A DNA stretch of 9,171 bases from the NCBI GenBank assembly GCA_039819885.1, contig JBCBRD010000132.1:1-9171 (forward strand), given 5' to 3'. Below the pieces are notes generated by a model, which did not search any database, was not told the origin of the DNA, and saw nothing but the letters and a program-made list of their open reading frames with translations. The stretch comes from JBCBRD01 sp039819885. Its GTDB lineage: Bacteria > Pseudomonadota > Alphaproteobacteria > Rhizobiales > Hyphomicrobiaceae. Position numbers and translations under genes: made by a program. Of the stretch, positions 1 through 6,133 are shown piece after piece. Each line of letters starts with the position of its first letter. Position 1 is the first letter of the stretch.

Positions 1-161
1 GCGCAAACCTGAATGGGTCAGGCCAGGACGAGACAAAGTTTTTGGAGCCGCTTCGCCAGATCGTTGCCGAAGGAAAATCTCCAGCAGACCGGTTGCTTAA
101 CGCTTATGAGACCGCTTGGGACGGTGACATCCGGAAGGTCTTTCAAGCGACCGCGCTTTGA
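1..161 (+). CDS. gshA: Glutamate-cysteine ligase, C-terminal end (partial)
   Basis: Reading from base 3 gives 52 codons to a TGA at 159-161, with no start in the window, so this is the 3' end of a gene that begins to the left. The peptide contains GQDETKFLEPLRQIVAEGKS, followed by PADRLLNAYETAWDGDI. This fits the C-terminus of plant-type (class II) glutamate-cysteine ligases of alphaproteobacteria, where a DE(T)-x-(F/Y)L-x-PL-x-x-IV segment precedes a helix ending in a W-x-G-x-(I/V) motif shortly before the stop. The enzyme joins L-glutamate to L-cysteine using ATP, the first step of glutathione synthesis, in the cytosol. Only about a tenth of the protein is visible and no catalytic residue is included, so the call rests on the tail motif recalled from the family. 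No U-tract terminator is evident after the stop. Confidence 0.72.
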   Translation, partial: ANLNGSGQDETKFLEPLRQIVAEGKSPADRLLNAYETAWDGDIRKVFQATAL

Positions 162-403
162 GCGTATTGCGGGTGCAAGCAAAACTATCGCTGGTGGTTG
201 AAATCGAATTCAGCGACCGTTCATACCCATTCTCCTATACATATCATCGAACTGAGTAACTCGCCTGTTTGTTGACGGTTTCCGGCGTGGTTTGCTCGTT
301 TGCATTTGTGTTGCAAAACTTCAGGCGATTGCGGGGAGCAATTGTCTGGCCTCGGTCAAGTGCGCAATGGCCATGCAACACCACAGGATGGCGGGAGAGA
401 TGG

Positions 404-643
404 ATGACACAAGTTCGAAGGTCTGCCACGGGAGCAGTGGGGCTTTTTGCCATGCTGTTTTTGGTCGGCGCTGCAGAACCCGGTTTGTGTCAGACACCTG
501 TTGCAAAGGACCGGATCAAAGTTGCGAACTCTTGTGCCGCAAAGTGTCGAGCAGCCCATAATCAGTGTCGGATGCGCACCAAGGGTGCACCGCATTGCGA
601 TGCAAAGCTGAGCGCGTGTCTCCAAGCCTGTTTGAAACGTTGA
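404..643 (+). CDS. Small exported six-cysteine protein, unknown function
   Basis: 79 residues. I chose the ATG at 404 because a Shine-Dalgarno-like GGGAGAG (393-399) sits just upstream and the protein then starts with a normal signal peptide: basic residues at 5-6 and a hydrophobic core around 10-24 (LFAMLFLVGAA). A longer in-frame reading from 269 would bury this signal behind 45 low-quality residues. The mature part is basic and holds six cysteines at 44, 48, 55, 65, 72 and 76, spaced C-x3-C-x6-C-x9-C-x6-C-x3-C, a perfect mirror arrangement around a KGAP turn. That would fit two antiparallel helices stapled by disulfides. A seventh cysteine (29) lies near the likely cleavage region. I do not recognise a named family; similar short Cys-rich exported proteins seem common in Hyphomicrobiales, from memory only. 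It lies between gshA (same strand) and a convergent DUF465 gene. Confidence 0.72.
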   Translation: MTQVRRSATGAVGLFAMLFLVGAAEPGLCQTPVAKDRIKVANSCAAKCRAAHNQCRMRTKGAPHCDAKLSACLQACLKR

Positions 644-656
644 TCGCCAGTGTGCG

Positions 657-675
657 CGCCGCCACGGACGCGGCG
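657..675. terminator. Weak GC hairpin between convergent genes
   Basis: CGCCGC (657-662) and GCGGCG (670-675) can form a 6-bp all-GC stem with a 7-nt loop. It lies 13 bp after the stop of the cysteine-rich gene and 55 bp beyond the stop of the convergent DUF465 gene. Neither strand has a T-run after it, so it is not a standard intrinsic terminator; at most it could slow or protect transcript ends. Confidence 0.25.
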
Positions 676-730
676 GGAGGCATAAAACGAATGAGCCTTG
701 CTGATTTTGCCTGGGGTACTGGCGTGGCGA

Positions 731-967
731 TCAACGCGTCAGCATTGCCGCAATATCGTCCTTTAGCGCGAGGCGCTGCTTTTTCAAATCCTCGAAGTGT
801 TCGTCGGTGGTGTTGATCCCGGCAGCTTCGACCCGGTGTATCTCCCTGTTGACCTCATGATATGTGTCGAACAGTCTGGCAAAATGGGCGTCAGACATTT
901 TCAGGTCGTGAATGCGGCTCTTGTGTTCAGGAAATTCCTCAGCCAATTCATGGGCAACGTGCGACAT
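731..967 (-). CDS. DUF465 family protein (YdcH-like)
   Basis: 78 residues, a usual length for this family. The protein reads EEFPEHKSRIHDLKMSDAHF at 10-29, then a stretch LFDTYHEVNREIHRVEAAG and, at the C-terminal side, LKKQRLALKDDI. This is the classic DUF465/YdcH signature: a small, highly charged helical protein with two coiled-coil-like helices joined by a short turn (around GINTTDE). No signal peptide or membrane segment is seen, so it is probably cytosolic. The biochemical function of the family is not established. The ATG at 965-967 is well supported by AGGAGG on the minus strand (plus positions 979-984), 11 nt upstream. It faces the DUF3422 gene divergently across about 240 bp and converges on the cysteine-rich gene. 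Confidence 0.93.
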   Translation of the reverse strand: MSHVAHELAEEFPEHKSRIHDLKMSDAHFARLFDTYHEVNREIHRVEAAGINTTDEHFEDLKKQRLALKDDIAAMLTR

Positions 968-1056
968 TCTATTGGTTTCCTCCTTGAGCTTTGCTGAACC
1001 CAGCTCTTACGTGCGACTGTGCAGGGTTCGTAGGCTTTTTTGTGCGAGGTTTTACC

Positions 1057-1096
1057 CGCTCAAGCTTTGACGTTAGTCAAGACAATTGATTGAGCG
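1057..1096. promoter_or_regulatory. Nested dyads with FNR/FixK-like box in divergent promoter region
   Basis: Inside the 968-1205 region between the divergent DUF465 and DUF3422 genes, TTGAC-N4-GTCAA (1067-1080) is a perfect 5+5 bp inverted repeat. Its TTG-N8-CAA layout is that of CRP/FNR-superfamily sites; the FNR/FixK consensus is TTGAT-N4-ATCAA, and this site differs symmetrically at the innermost base of each arm. It is enclosed by a second perfect 7-bp inverted repeat, CGCTCAA (1057-1063) and TTGAGCG (1090-1096). I found no clear -35/-10 pair at the spacing such regulators normally use, so operator function is inference. Confidence 0.35.
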
Positions 1097-1205
1097 TGGA
1101 TGTCACGTCGTCAGAGCACGTCGAATGGTGTTTATTCGGGTATTCGATCGGTTCTATCTCTAAGGGCTAGACTGAATTGGTTTGCTGTCAGAGGGAGTAG
1201 GGCTG

Positions 1206-2603
1206 ATGGGGGAGACGCCGAACGGTGAAAACCCGGCGACAACTTTGGATCTTGATGACAAGAAAGCTGATCGTGACAAGCTAGCGCGCTCACCCGTTGG
1301 CTTTGAGGAACACAGCCAGCGGATTTCGGTGCTGGGTGAGCTGCACGCGCGGCCGTTGTTACCGACAGAGATACCTCGGGCAGTTTTTCACTTCGGTTTC
1401 ATGACCGATGAGGCGGCTGCGATCGCGGATCGTGCTCGCGTTGCCGATATGGCGAAGGCGCGTGGACTTCCTTCGCCGGATGCTCACGCCAAATATCATC
1501 GGTTTGATTTTGGCCGGTGGGATCTGCGCTGGGAGCAACACACAGAGTTTACCACATATACTTGGTCGACCGGTATTTCGACAGGCGAACCCTTCTCACT
1601 CGCTAATCCGTTGAAGGACGGTGAAGTCCAATTCACAGCACCGGGTCCGTTGATTGTTGCTGTGAACCTATCACTGCTTGATCGTTCGAAGCTGATGGCC
1701 AACGTCGGTGACTTTTTCAAACCTGAAAGCCTTTGCGTTATCAAGGCGTCTGACGGCCAGGCGCGTGTGGCAACTGACTTTGTCGTCGACACTTCGGGTT
1801 TCACGCGCATCCTGGTTGAATCAAAGGGGATGTCTGAGACCCATGCGGGCCGGTTGGTGCAACGTGTTCTGGAGATAGAGACCTACCGTACTCTAGCCCT
1901 TCTTGGGCTTCCTACTGCGCGCAGTATCGGGCCAGAACTTGGGCGTATGGAAAAGGAATTGGCGCAGGTCACGGCTGAAATTGCAGGTGCGGACGACCAT
2001 CATGAGAGCCAGGTCCTACTGAAGCATCTGGGCCGGCTTGCCGCTGATATCGAGGCGTTGTCAGCGAAGAACGCTTTTCGGTTCGGGGCGACGCGGGCGT
2101 ACTTTGAGCTCGTCAAGAGCCGCATAGAATTGATTCAGGAACGGCCCGACGCTGACCACGTATCGATTACGGCGTTTTTCAATCGACGGCTGGTTCCTGC
2201 GATCGAGACCTGCAATGCGGTTGAGACACGACAAGAGCGCTTATCACTTCAGCTCGCCCGAGCTGCTGATTTGCTGCGGACGGGTATTCAATTCGATCTT
2301 GAACAGCAAAATCGGGATCTTTTGAAGTCGATGGATCAGCGCGCCAAAATGCAGCTGCGATTGCAGCAAACAGTGGAGGGGCTCTCTGTTGCGGCGATAA
2401 GTTACTACATTGTGGGGCTGATCACTTACCTTGCGAAAGGGCTCTCGGATCTGTCGCCGGTGCCTGAGCGGTTTTCTCCAACGATTGTTACTGCTTTGAG
2501 CGTTCCGCTGGTCGTCGGTGGTGTCTGGTACCTGACGCGACGGCTCAAGGAGCACTATGTCGATGACAAAGCTGATAGCGACCGTTCATCGAAGGGCGGG
2601 TAG
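1206..2603 (+). CDS. DUF3422 family membrane-anchored protein
   Basis: 465 residues, slightly longer than the roughly 420-450 I expect for this family, mostly because of a charged N-terminal lead of about 35 residues. The ATG at 1206 is preferred over an in-frame TTG at 1182 because GAGGGAG (1191-1197) is ideally placed 8 nt upstream. Visible family marks are ELHARP (45-50), then RAVFHFGFMTDEA, and near the C-terminus VEGLSVAAISYYIVGLITYL. The last segment begins the first of two predicted membrane helices (about 394-413 and 426-443), separated by a short polar loop with PVPERF and followed by a basic then acidic tail. The central region (about 240-390) is helical and charged, coiled-coil-like. 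The likely topology is a large soluble domain anchored by a C-terminal hairpin in the inner membrane. The molecular role is unknown. It converges on the cytochrome c gene with 12 bp between stop codons. Confidence 0.88.
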   Translation: MGETPNGENPATTLDLDDKKADRDKLARSPVGFEEHSQRISVLGELHARPLLPTEIPRAVFHFGFMTDEAAAIADRARVADMAKARGLPSPDAHAKYHRFDFGRWDLRWEQHTEFTTYTWSTGISTGEPFSLANPLKDGEVQFTAPGPLIVAVNLSLLDRSKLMANVGDFFKPESLCVIKASDGQARVATDFVVDTSGFTRILVESKGMSETHAGRLVQRVLEIETYRTLALLGLPTARSIGPELGRMEKELAQVTAEIAGADDHHESQVLLKHLGRLAADIEALSAKNAFRFGATRAYFELVKSRIELIQERPDADHVSITAFFNRRLVPAIETCNAVETRQERLSLQLARAADLLRTGIQFDLEQQNRDLLKSMDQRAKMQLRLQQTVEGLSVAAISYYIVGLITYLAKGLSDLSPVPERFSPTIVTALSVPLVVGGVWYLTRRLKEHYVDDKADSDRSSKGG

Positions 2604-2615
2604 GTCACGGCAACT

Positions 2616-3149
2616 TCACTCAGTATCGCCATAGTCAACGACAGGAGGCCCGCTTTCGGTCTCATTTGCCGCCTCGATAAGGCGTTCAGCCCTCTGATTG
2701 AGCGTTTCCAGATAGGCGATTAACGCTTCACGTTCAGCTGCATCACTTATGCCTGAAAACGCCATCTTCGTTTCGGGCAGGAATGTTTCGGGGCGGCGTA
2801 GATAGTCCGATAGGAACTCTGGCGTCCAGACCAACCCTTCTTCACCGGCGCGGCTCATATCTTTGGAATAGTCAAAACCGGTGACGCTGGCAGCTCTTCG
2901 GCCGACGACATCATTCAGATGCGGGCCGATCCCTGTATCGCGTGCATCGCCGACCGCGTGGCAGGCAATACACCGTTCGAATAGCTTTGCGCCTTGCTCC
3001 AGGTCGCGTTTTTCGTGTGCGACCGCCTGCATTGCTTCGGCCTTTTGGGTTGGCATCGGAACCCAAAGGCGCTTTGCCATCAATGGTGTTGCTACGGTGA
3101 GTGCGAGCACACCTGCAATGGCGAGAGACAGGCAGGTTTGGGAGCGCAT
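2616..3149 (-). CDS. Periplasmic monohaem cytochrome c (class I, c2-like)
   Basis: 177 residues from the ATG at 3147-3149; an in-frame GTG at 3168-3170 would add seven residues. Neither start has a good ribosome binding site, so the start is uncertain; I chose the ATG because the signal peptide then begins normally (hydrophobic core LSLAIAGVLALTVA, cleavage likely after PLMA). The haem site is CIACH (60-64), preceded by the usual GAKLFERC. The distal methionine is probably Met129 in TKMAF, and GIGPHLNDVVGR in between is typical of class I c-type cytochromes. A charged linker (about 27-52) sits between signal peptide and haem domain, and an acidic tail of about 25 residues follows the domain. 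It would carry electrons in the periplasm; the partner is not indicated. It lies downstream of lysR on the same strand, but a 185-bp gap with a strong hairpin suggests its own transcript. Confidence 0.87.
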   Translation of the reverse strand: MRSQTCLSLAIAGVLALTVATPLMAKRLWVPMPTQKAEAMQAVAHEKRDLEQGAKLFERCIACHAVGDARDTGIGPHLNDVVGRRAASVTGFDYSKDMSRAGEEGLVWTPEFLSDYLRRPETFLPETKMAFSGISDAAEREALIAYLETLNQRAERLIEAANETESGPPVVDYGDTE

Positions 3150-3203
3150 GGAAGAGGTCTTTTGATCCACGTGGGCTGGACTTTCGGTCGGCTGATTAAG
3201 GCT

Positions 3204-3220
3204 GCGTGTTCAGTCCACGC
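3204..3220. repeat. Short inverted repeat in the leader of the cytochrome c gene
   Basis: GCGTG (3204-3208) and CACGC (3216-3220) form a 5-bp stem with a 7-nt loop, 9 bp from the larger hairpin at 3229-3263 and about 55 bp upstream of the cytochrome c start. No T-run follows on either strand. On its own it is weak; its interest is being the second of two tandem hairpins in the same leader. Confidence 0.3.
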
Positions 3221-3228
3221 AATGTAGC

Positions 3229-3263
3229 GCGTCCGGGACGATCGTGAAACCGTCACCGGACGC
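3229..3263. terminator. Strong 12-bp hairpin between lysR and the cytochrome c gene
   Basis: GCGTCCGGGACG (3229-3240) pairs with CGTC (3251-3254) and CCGGACGC (3256-3263), giving 12 base pairs interrupted only by one bulged A at 3255, with a 10-nt loop. It lies 71 bp past the lysR stop and about 80 bp before the cytochrome c start, in the direction of transcription of both. There is no T-run on the minus-strand side, so it does not look like a textbook intrinsic terminator. It could end or stabilise the lysR transcript, or act as a leader structure for the cytochrome gene. The structure is seen directly; the role is inferred. Confidence 0.5.
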
Positions 3264-3334
3264 CGGCACCCCGCCGCCGTGAAACTGTTTGAGTTTGTCA
3301 GATCGAAACCCGCCAAACCTGGTTGTTGTCTACG

Positions 3335-4330
3335 TTAGGCAGCGTGTGACGAAGAAGCGGTTGCTCCATCTCCTGTTGACCGTTGTATCGTTGACTTAGT
3401 GGTCTTGCTGGGTGGGTTGCCGCCTGCGTCAGCAGAATTGCTCCAGTATGGCGAGGTCCCATAAATCTCGGTTAGGAATTCGATAAAGGCATTGACTTTC
3501 GCTGGCATGAATTCTCGGCACGGATAGACAGCGTAAATCGCCACATTCGAAGACCCAACATAGTCAGGCATGATGACCTGCAGATCGCCGCTTTCCAGTT
3601 CTGCGTTGATGTCCCATGTGGAGCGCAGGCCAATTCCAAGGCCGGACAATAGGGCTTCGCGGATGAACTCGGATGAGTTTGAGCGAATGTTTCCACGCAC
3701 TCTGTACTGATGCTCACCGTCAGGTCCTTTCATGCGCCAAATGTCTTGTGCGCCGGCGGCCAAACAGTTGTGATGCTCGAGGTCCGCTAGCGTTTCTGGC
3801 GAGCCGTGTTCCGCAACATACGCTGGTGATGCGCAAATGACCCGATGATCTGGTGCGATCTTTTTGGCAACCAGTGAAGAGTCCTGCAACTCGCCAATCC
3901 GAATGGCCACATCAAACCCTTCGCGGATGATGTCGACGAAGTTGTCGGTTAGGTGGAAGTCGAGTTCGATATCGGGGTAGCGGGTTAGGAATTCGCGCAA
4001 ATAAGGCGCGATGTGGTGCCTGCTGAACGATGTCGGTGCCGTAACTTTTAGTTGGCCTCGGGGCTTTGTGTTCCGGCGGCTCACAAAGTCTTCGGCCTCG
4101 TCGACGAGGCTGAGAATGTCAACGACCCGTTTGAAATAGCCTTCGCCGGTTTCGGTCAGTGTGAGTTGGCGTGTTGTGCGCTGGAACAGACGGGCGCCTA
4201 GTTGTTCTTCGAGCAAAGAGACACGTTTTGAGACGACGGCAGGTGATAAGCCCATCTCGCGGCCAGCAGCTGACATGTTGCCGGTCCGGGCGACGCGCGC
4301 GAAAATCTCAAGGTCTGTAATTGCGGTCAT
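3335..4330 (-). CDS. LysR-type transcriptional regulator, probable regulator of glcDEF
   Basis: 331 residues. The N-terminal winged helix-turn-helix occupies about 1-62 (DLEIFARVARTGNMSAAGRE, SPAVVSKRVSLLEEQLGARLF, then QRTTRQLTLTETG), a classic LysR pattern of the CrgA/AaeR-like branch. A linker helix leads to the periplasmic-binding-protein-like effector domain (about 90-295), which begins GQLKVTAPTSFSRHHIAPYL and includes DVAIRIGEL and GLGIGLRS. The ATG at 4328-4330 has AGGAA (plus 4339-4343) 8 nt upstream. The last ~35 residues are a Ser/Thr/Gly-rich tail beyond the usual domain end. It is transcribed away from glcD across 354 bp, the standard arrangement for a LysR protein and its target operon, so glycolate or a related 2-hydroxy acid as effector is a reasonable inference. 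The ligand cannot be read from the sequence. Confidence 0.92.
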   Translation of the reverse strand: MTAITDLEIFARVARTGNMSAAGREMGLSPAVVSKRVSLLEEQLGARLFQRTTRQLTLTETGEGYFKRVVDILSLVDEAEDFVSRRNTKPRGQLKVTAPTSFSRHHIAPYLREFLTRYPDIELDFHLTDNFVDIIREGFDVAIRIGELQDSSLVAKKIAPDHRVICASPAYVAEHGSPETLADLEHHNCLAAGAQDIWRMKGPDGEHQYRVRGNIRSNSSEFIREALLSGLGIGLRSTWDINAELESGDLQVIMPDYVGSSNVAIYAVYPCREFMPAKVNAFIEFLTEIYGTSPYWSNSADAGGNPPSKTTKSTIQRSTGDGATASSSHAA

Positions 4331-4398
4331 AGTGGCGGTTCCTGACTTGGCGATACCGAGCGGACCTGAATGGTGGGCTCAGGTGATCAATCAAAAGC

Positions 4399-4474
4399 TG
4401 CTTCGTTTTTTTACCTTCCAATCGGCGAAAGTGCGTCGCTGAAGCTTTGAAAATGTGTAAGTGCTTCGTTTTTT
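4399..4474. repeat. Direct repeat TGCTTCG-T(6-7), two copies 63 bp apart
   Basis: TGCTTCG followed by seven T occurs at 4399-4412 and by six T at 4462-4474, in direct orientation and 63 bp apart, which is six helical turns. A third T7 run lies at 4498-4504. The runs are in the half of the lysR-glcD intergenic region nearer lysR, and as A-runs on the minus strand could act as bent or UP-element-like DNA. Function is not demonstrated. Confidence 0.45.
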
Positions 4475-4510
4475 CGTTGAAAATTAGGTTCTCGTGGTTT
4501 TTTTGGCTTG

Positions 4511-4557
4511 CCGGACATTTGGCGCCGACGGCGGGCTGGCGAACAACGGGTGTCCGG
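4511..4557. repeat. Inverted repeat CCGGACA / TGTCCGG with 33-bp centre
   Basis: CCGGACA (4511-4517) and TGTCCGG (4551-4557) are perfect inverted 7-mers. The centre contains a further 11-bp palindrome, CGCCGaCGGCG (4523-4533). It lies about 130 bp upstream of glcD. It could be a pair of protein half-sites about four turns apart or a stem if transcribed. Confidence 0.35.
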
Positions 4558-4566
4558 TTCATAGTG

Positions 4567-4583
4567 CTGAATTCAAGCTTCAG
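4567..4583. promoter_or_regulatory. Dyad CTGAA-N7-TTCAG, possible second LysR subsite
   Basis: CTGAA (4567-4571) and TTCAG (4579-4583) form a perfect interrupted palindrome. Its centre (4575) is 21 bp, two helical turns, from the centre of the LysR-box candidate at 4589-4603. LysR tetramers typically contact two such subsites on one DNA face, but the half-site sequence differs from that of the neighbouring box, so the pairing is tentative. Confidence 0.3.
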
Positions 4584-4588
4584 TGCGG

Positions 4589-4603
4589 TTCGTCCTGAAC
4601 GAA
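4589..4603. promoter_or_regulatory. LysR-type operator candidate TTCGT-N5-ACGAA (T-N11-A)
   Basis: TTCGTCCTGAACGAA is a perfect 5+5 bp dyad with a 5-bp centre, exactly 15 bp, and contains the T-N11-A core (T4590, A4602) that defines LysR boxes. Flanking bases extend the symmetry to CGG...CCG (4586-4607) with one extra A. It lies 81 bp upstream of the glcD start and 258 bp upstream of the divergent lysR start, within the region both genes would share. The match to the family consensus is direct; binding is inferred. Confidence 0.5.
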
Positions 4604-4647
4604 ACCGATAGGGTTTGCTGGGCGAGTGTTGAAGTGATTGTGCTGAT

Positions 4648-4653
4648 TATAAC
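4648..4653 (+). promoter_or_regulatory. Possible -10 element (TATAAC) for glcDEF
   Basis: TATAAC lies 31 bp upstream of the glcD ATG, giving a likely transcription start near 4660. No good -35 hexamer stands 16-18 bp upstream, as expected for a promoter that needs an activator such as the adjacent LysR protein. Its position about 45 bp downstream of the LysR-box candidate is compatible with activation. Confidence 0.28.
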
Positions 4654-4684
4654 CATAAGTTGAATGCAATAGTTGAGGCACGTC

Positions 4685-6133
4685 ATGACTTTTGTCGAAC
4701 TGATGCAGCCCGATGCTTCCATCGTGGCGAAGCGGGACGCGATCGCTGCAGATCTTGTTAAGATCGTTGGCGAACAAGCCGTGATCTCAGACGAGGATGG
4801 TCGGCGGACGTTCGAATCCGATGGGTTGTCTGCCTACCGTTGCATGCCCTTAGCCGTGGTCCTCCCTACGACTACGGCTGAAGTGTCCAAGGTTCTCAAG
4901 TACTGTCATGCGAACGGGGTCCGCGTTGTGGCCCGTGGTGCTGGAACGTCCCTCTGCGGTGGAGCACTGCCACAGGAAGATGCGATTGTTGTCGGCGTCT
5001 CGCGGATGACCAAGGTGCTCGATATCGACTATGCGAACCGGACGATCAGTGTTGAGTCCGGCATCACGAACCTTGGAATTTCAAATGCTGTGTCGGAGCG
5101 AGGCTTCTTTTATGCTCCGGACCCGTCCAGTCAGCTCGCGTGTACGCTAGCTGGGAACCTGGCGATGAATTCGGGTGGTGCGCATTGCTTGAAGTACGGT
5201 GTGACCACGAACAACGTGCTCGGCTTCAAAATGGTGCTGATGAATGGGGATGTGATTGAGCTTGGCGGACAGCATATGGATGCCGATGGCTATGATCTCC
5301 TCGGCTTAACCGTCGGGTCGGAAGGGCAGTTTGGTATTATTACAGAGGCAACCGTGCGCATTCTCAAGGCGGCTGAGGGTGCGCGGCCGATGATGCTTGG
5401 GTTTGGATCAACGGAAGCGGCGGGTGCCTGTGTTTCGGCGATCATTGCGTCTGGCATTATTCCGGTTGCCATCGAGTACATGGACCGGCCGGCGATCAAG
5501 GTCTGCGAGGCATTCGCCAAGGCTGGCTATCCGCTGGATGTGGAAGCGTTGTTGATCATCGAAGTTGAAGGTTCTGAGGAAGAGATCTCAGATCTTTTGG
5601 AACGAATACGTATGATCGCTGAGCCACATCAACCATCAACAACCATCGTCTCGGAAAGTGCGGCGCAAAGCGCCCGCATCTGGAAAGGGCGCAAATCGGC
5701 ATTTGGAGCTATCGGGCGGATCGCCGACTATTACTGCATGGATGGCACCATTCCGCTGTCGCAGTTGCCTGTCGCGCTCAAAGGTATCAACGATATTTGT
5801 GAGAGTTATGGGCTTCAGGTTGCGAACATTTTTCATGCTGGGGACGGCAACCTTCATCCGCTCATTCTTTATGACGCAAATGATCCTGAATCTTCCATCA
5901 ACGCCGAGAAAGCCGGCGCTGAAATCCTGACACTGTGTGTCGAGGTTGGTGGATGCCTCACCGGTGAACATGGTGTTGGCGTTGAAAAACGCGATCTGAT
6001 GCGAGCGCAATTCTCTGATGTCGACCTGGCATTGCAGATGCGTATCAAGAGTGTGTTCGATCCGAAATGGTTGTTGAATCCTGGCAAGGTGTTTCCGCTG
6101 GACGGGCGGATTGAGATCGAGGATGCGGCATGA
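4685..6133 (+). CDS. glcD: Glycolate oxidase subunit GlcD (FAD-linked)
   Basis: 482 residues from the ATG at 4685, with GAGG (4675-4678) 6 nt upstream; an in-frame TTG at 4673 lacks such a site. This is the larger FAD-binding subunit of glycolate dehydrogenase, which oxidises glycolate to glyoxylate. The PCMH-type FAD domain is clear: RGAGTSLCGG (84-93), then MNSGGAHCLKYGVTTNNVLG (161-180). The C-terminal oxidase domain carries HAGDGNLHP (His384 and His391) and GEHGVGVEK (Glu428), which correspond to the metal-binding His/Glu set of the D-2-hydroxyacid dehydrogenase group, and ends FDPKWLLNPGKVFP. Length is close to E. coli GlcD. Its final codons overlap glcE (ATGA), pointing to translational coupling. 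D-lactate or D-2-hydroxyglutarate dehydrogenases are related, but the following glcE and glcF make GlcD the best call. Confidence 0.95.
   Translation: MTFVELMQPDASIVAKRDAIAADLVKIVGEQAVISDEDGRRTFESDGLSAYRCMPLAVVLPTTTAEVSKVLKYCHANGVRVVARGAGTSLCGGALPQEDAIVVGVSRMTKVLDIDYANRTISVESGITNLGISNAVSERGFFYAPDPSSQLACTLAGNLAMNSGGAHCLKYGVTTNNVLGFKMVLMNGDVIELGGQHMDADGYDLLGLTVGSEGQFGIITEATVRILKAAEGARPMMLGFGSTEAAGACVSAIIASGIIPVAIEYMDRPAIKVCEAFAKAGYPLDVEALLIIEVEGSEEEISDLLERIRMIAEPHQPSTTIVSESAAQSARIWKGRKSAFGAIGRIADYYCMDGTIPLSQLPVALKGINDICESYGLQVANIFHAGDGNLHPLILYDANDPESSINAEKAGAEILTLCVEVGGCLTGEHGVGVEKRDLMRAQFSDVDLALQMRIKSVFDPKWLLNPGKVFPLDGRIEIEDAA

Noticed and set aside
269..403. Upstream extension of the cysteine-rich protein
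   Set aside because: It would place 45 residues ahead of a clear signal peptide, and the ribosome binding site favours the ATG at 404.
162..403. Possible gene or RNA between gshA and the cysteine-rich gene
   Set aside because: Open frames on both strands lack domain similarity and ribosome binding sites; a TTGACG at 272-277 has no matching -10, and no tRNA-like fold is seen.
476..493. Lipoprotein signal around Cys29 of the cysteine-rich protein
   Set aside because: The residues before the cysteine are P-G-L, which does not fit a lipobox (small residue needed directly before Cys).
1182..1205. TTG start for the DUF3422 gene
   Set aside because: The strong GAGGGAG at 1191-1197 lies inside this extension and is correctly spaced only for the ATG at 1206.
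2604..2615. Shared bidirectional terminator between DUF3422 and cytochrome c
   Set aside because: The 12-bp gap is too short for a stem and T-run, and no suitable inverted repeat spans the two stop codons.
4673..4684. TTG start for glcD
   Set aside because: GAGG at 4675-4678 would lie inside the coding region; it fits the ATG at 4685.
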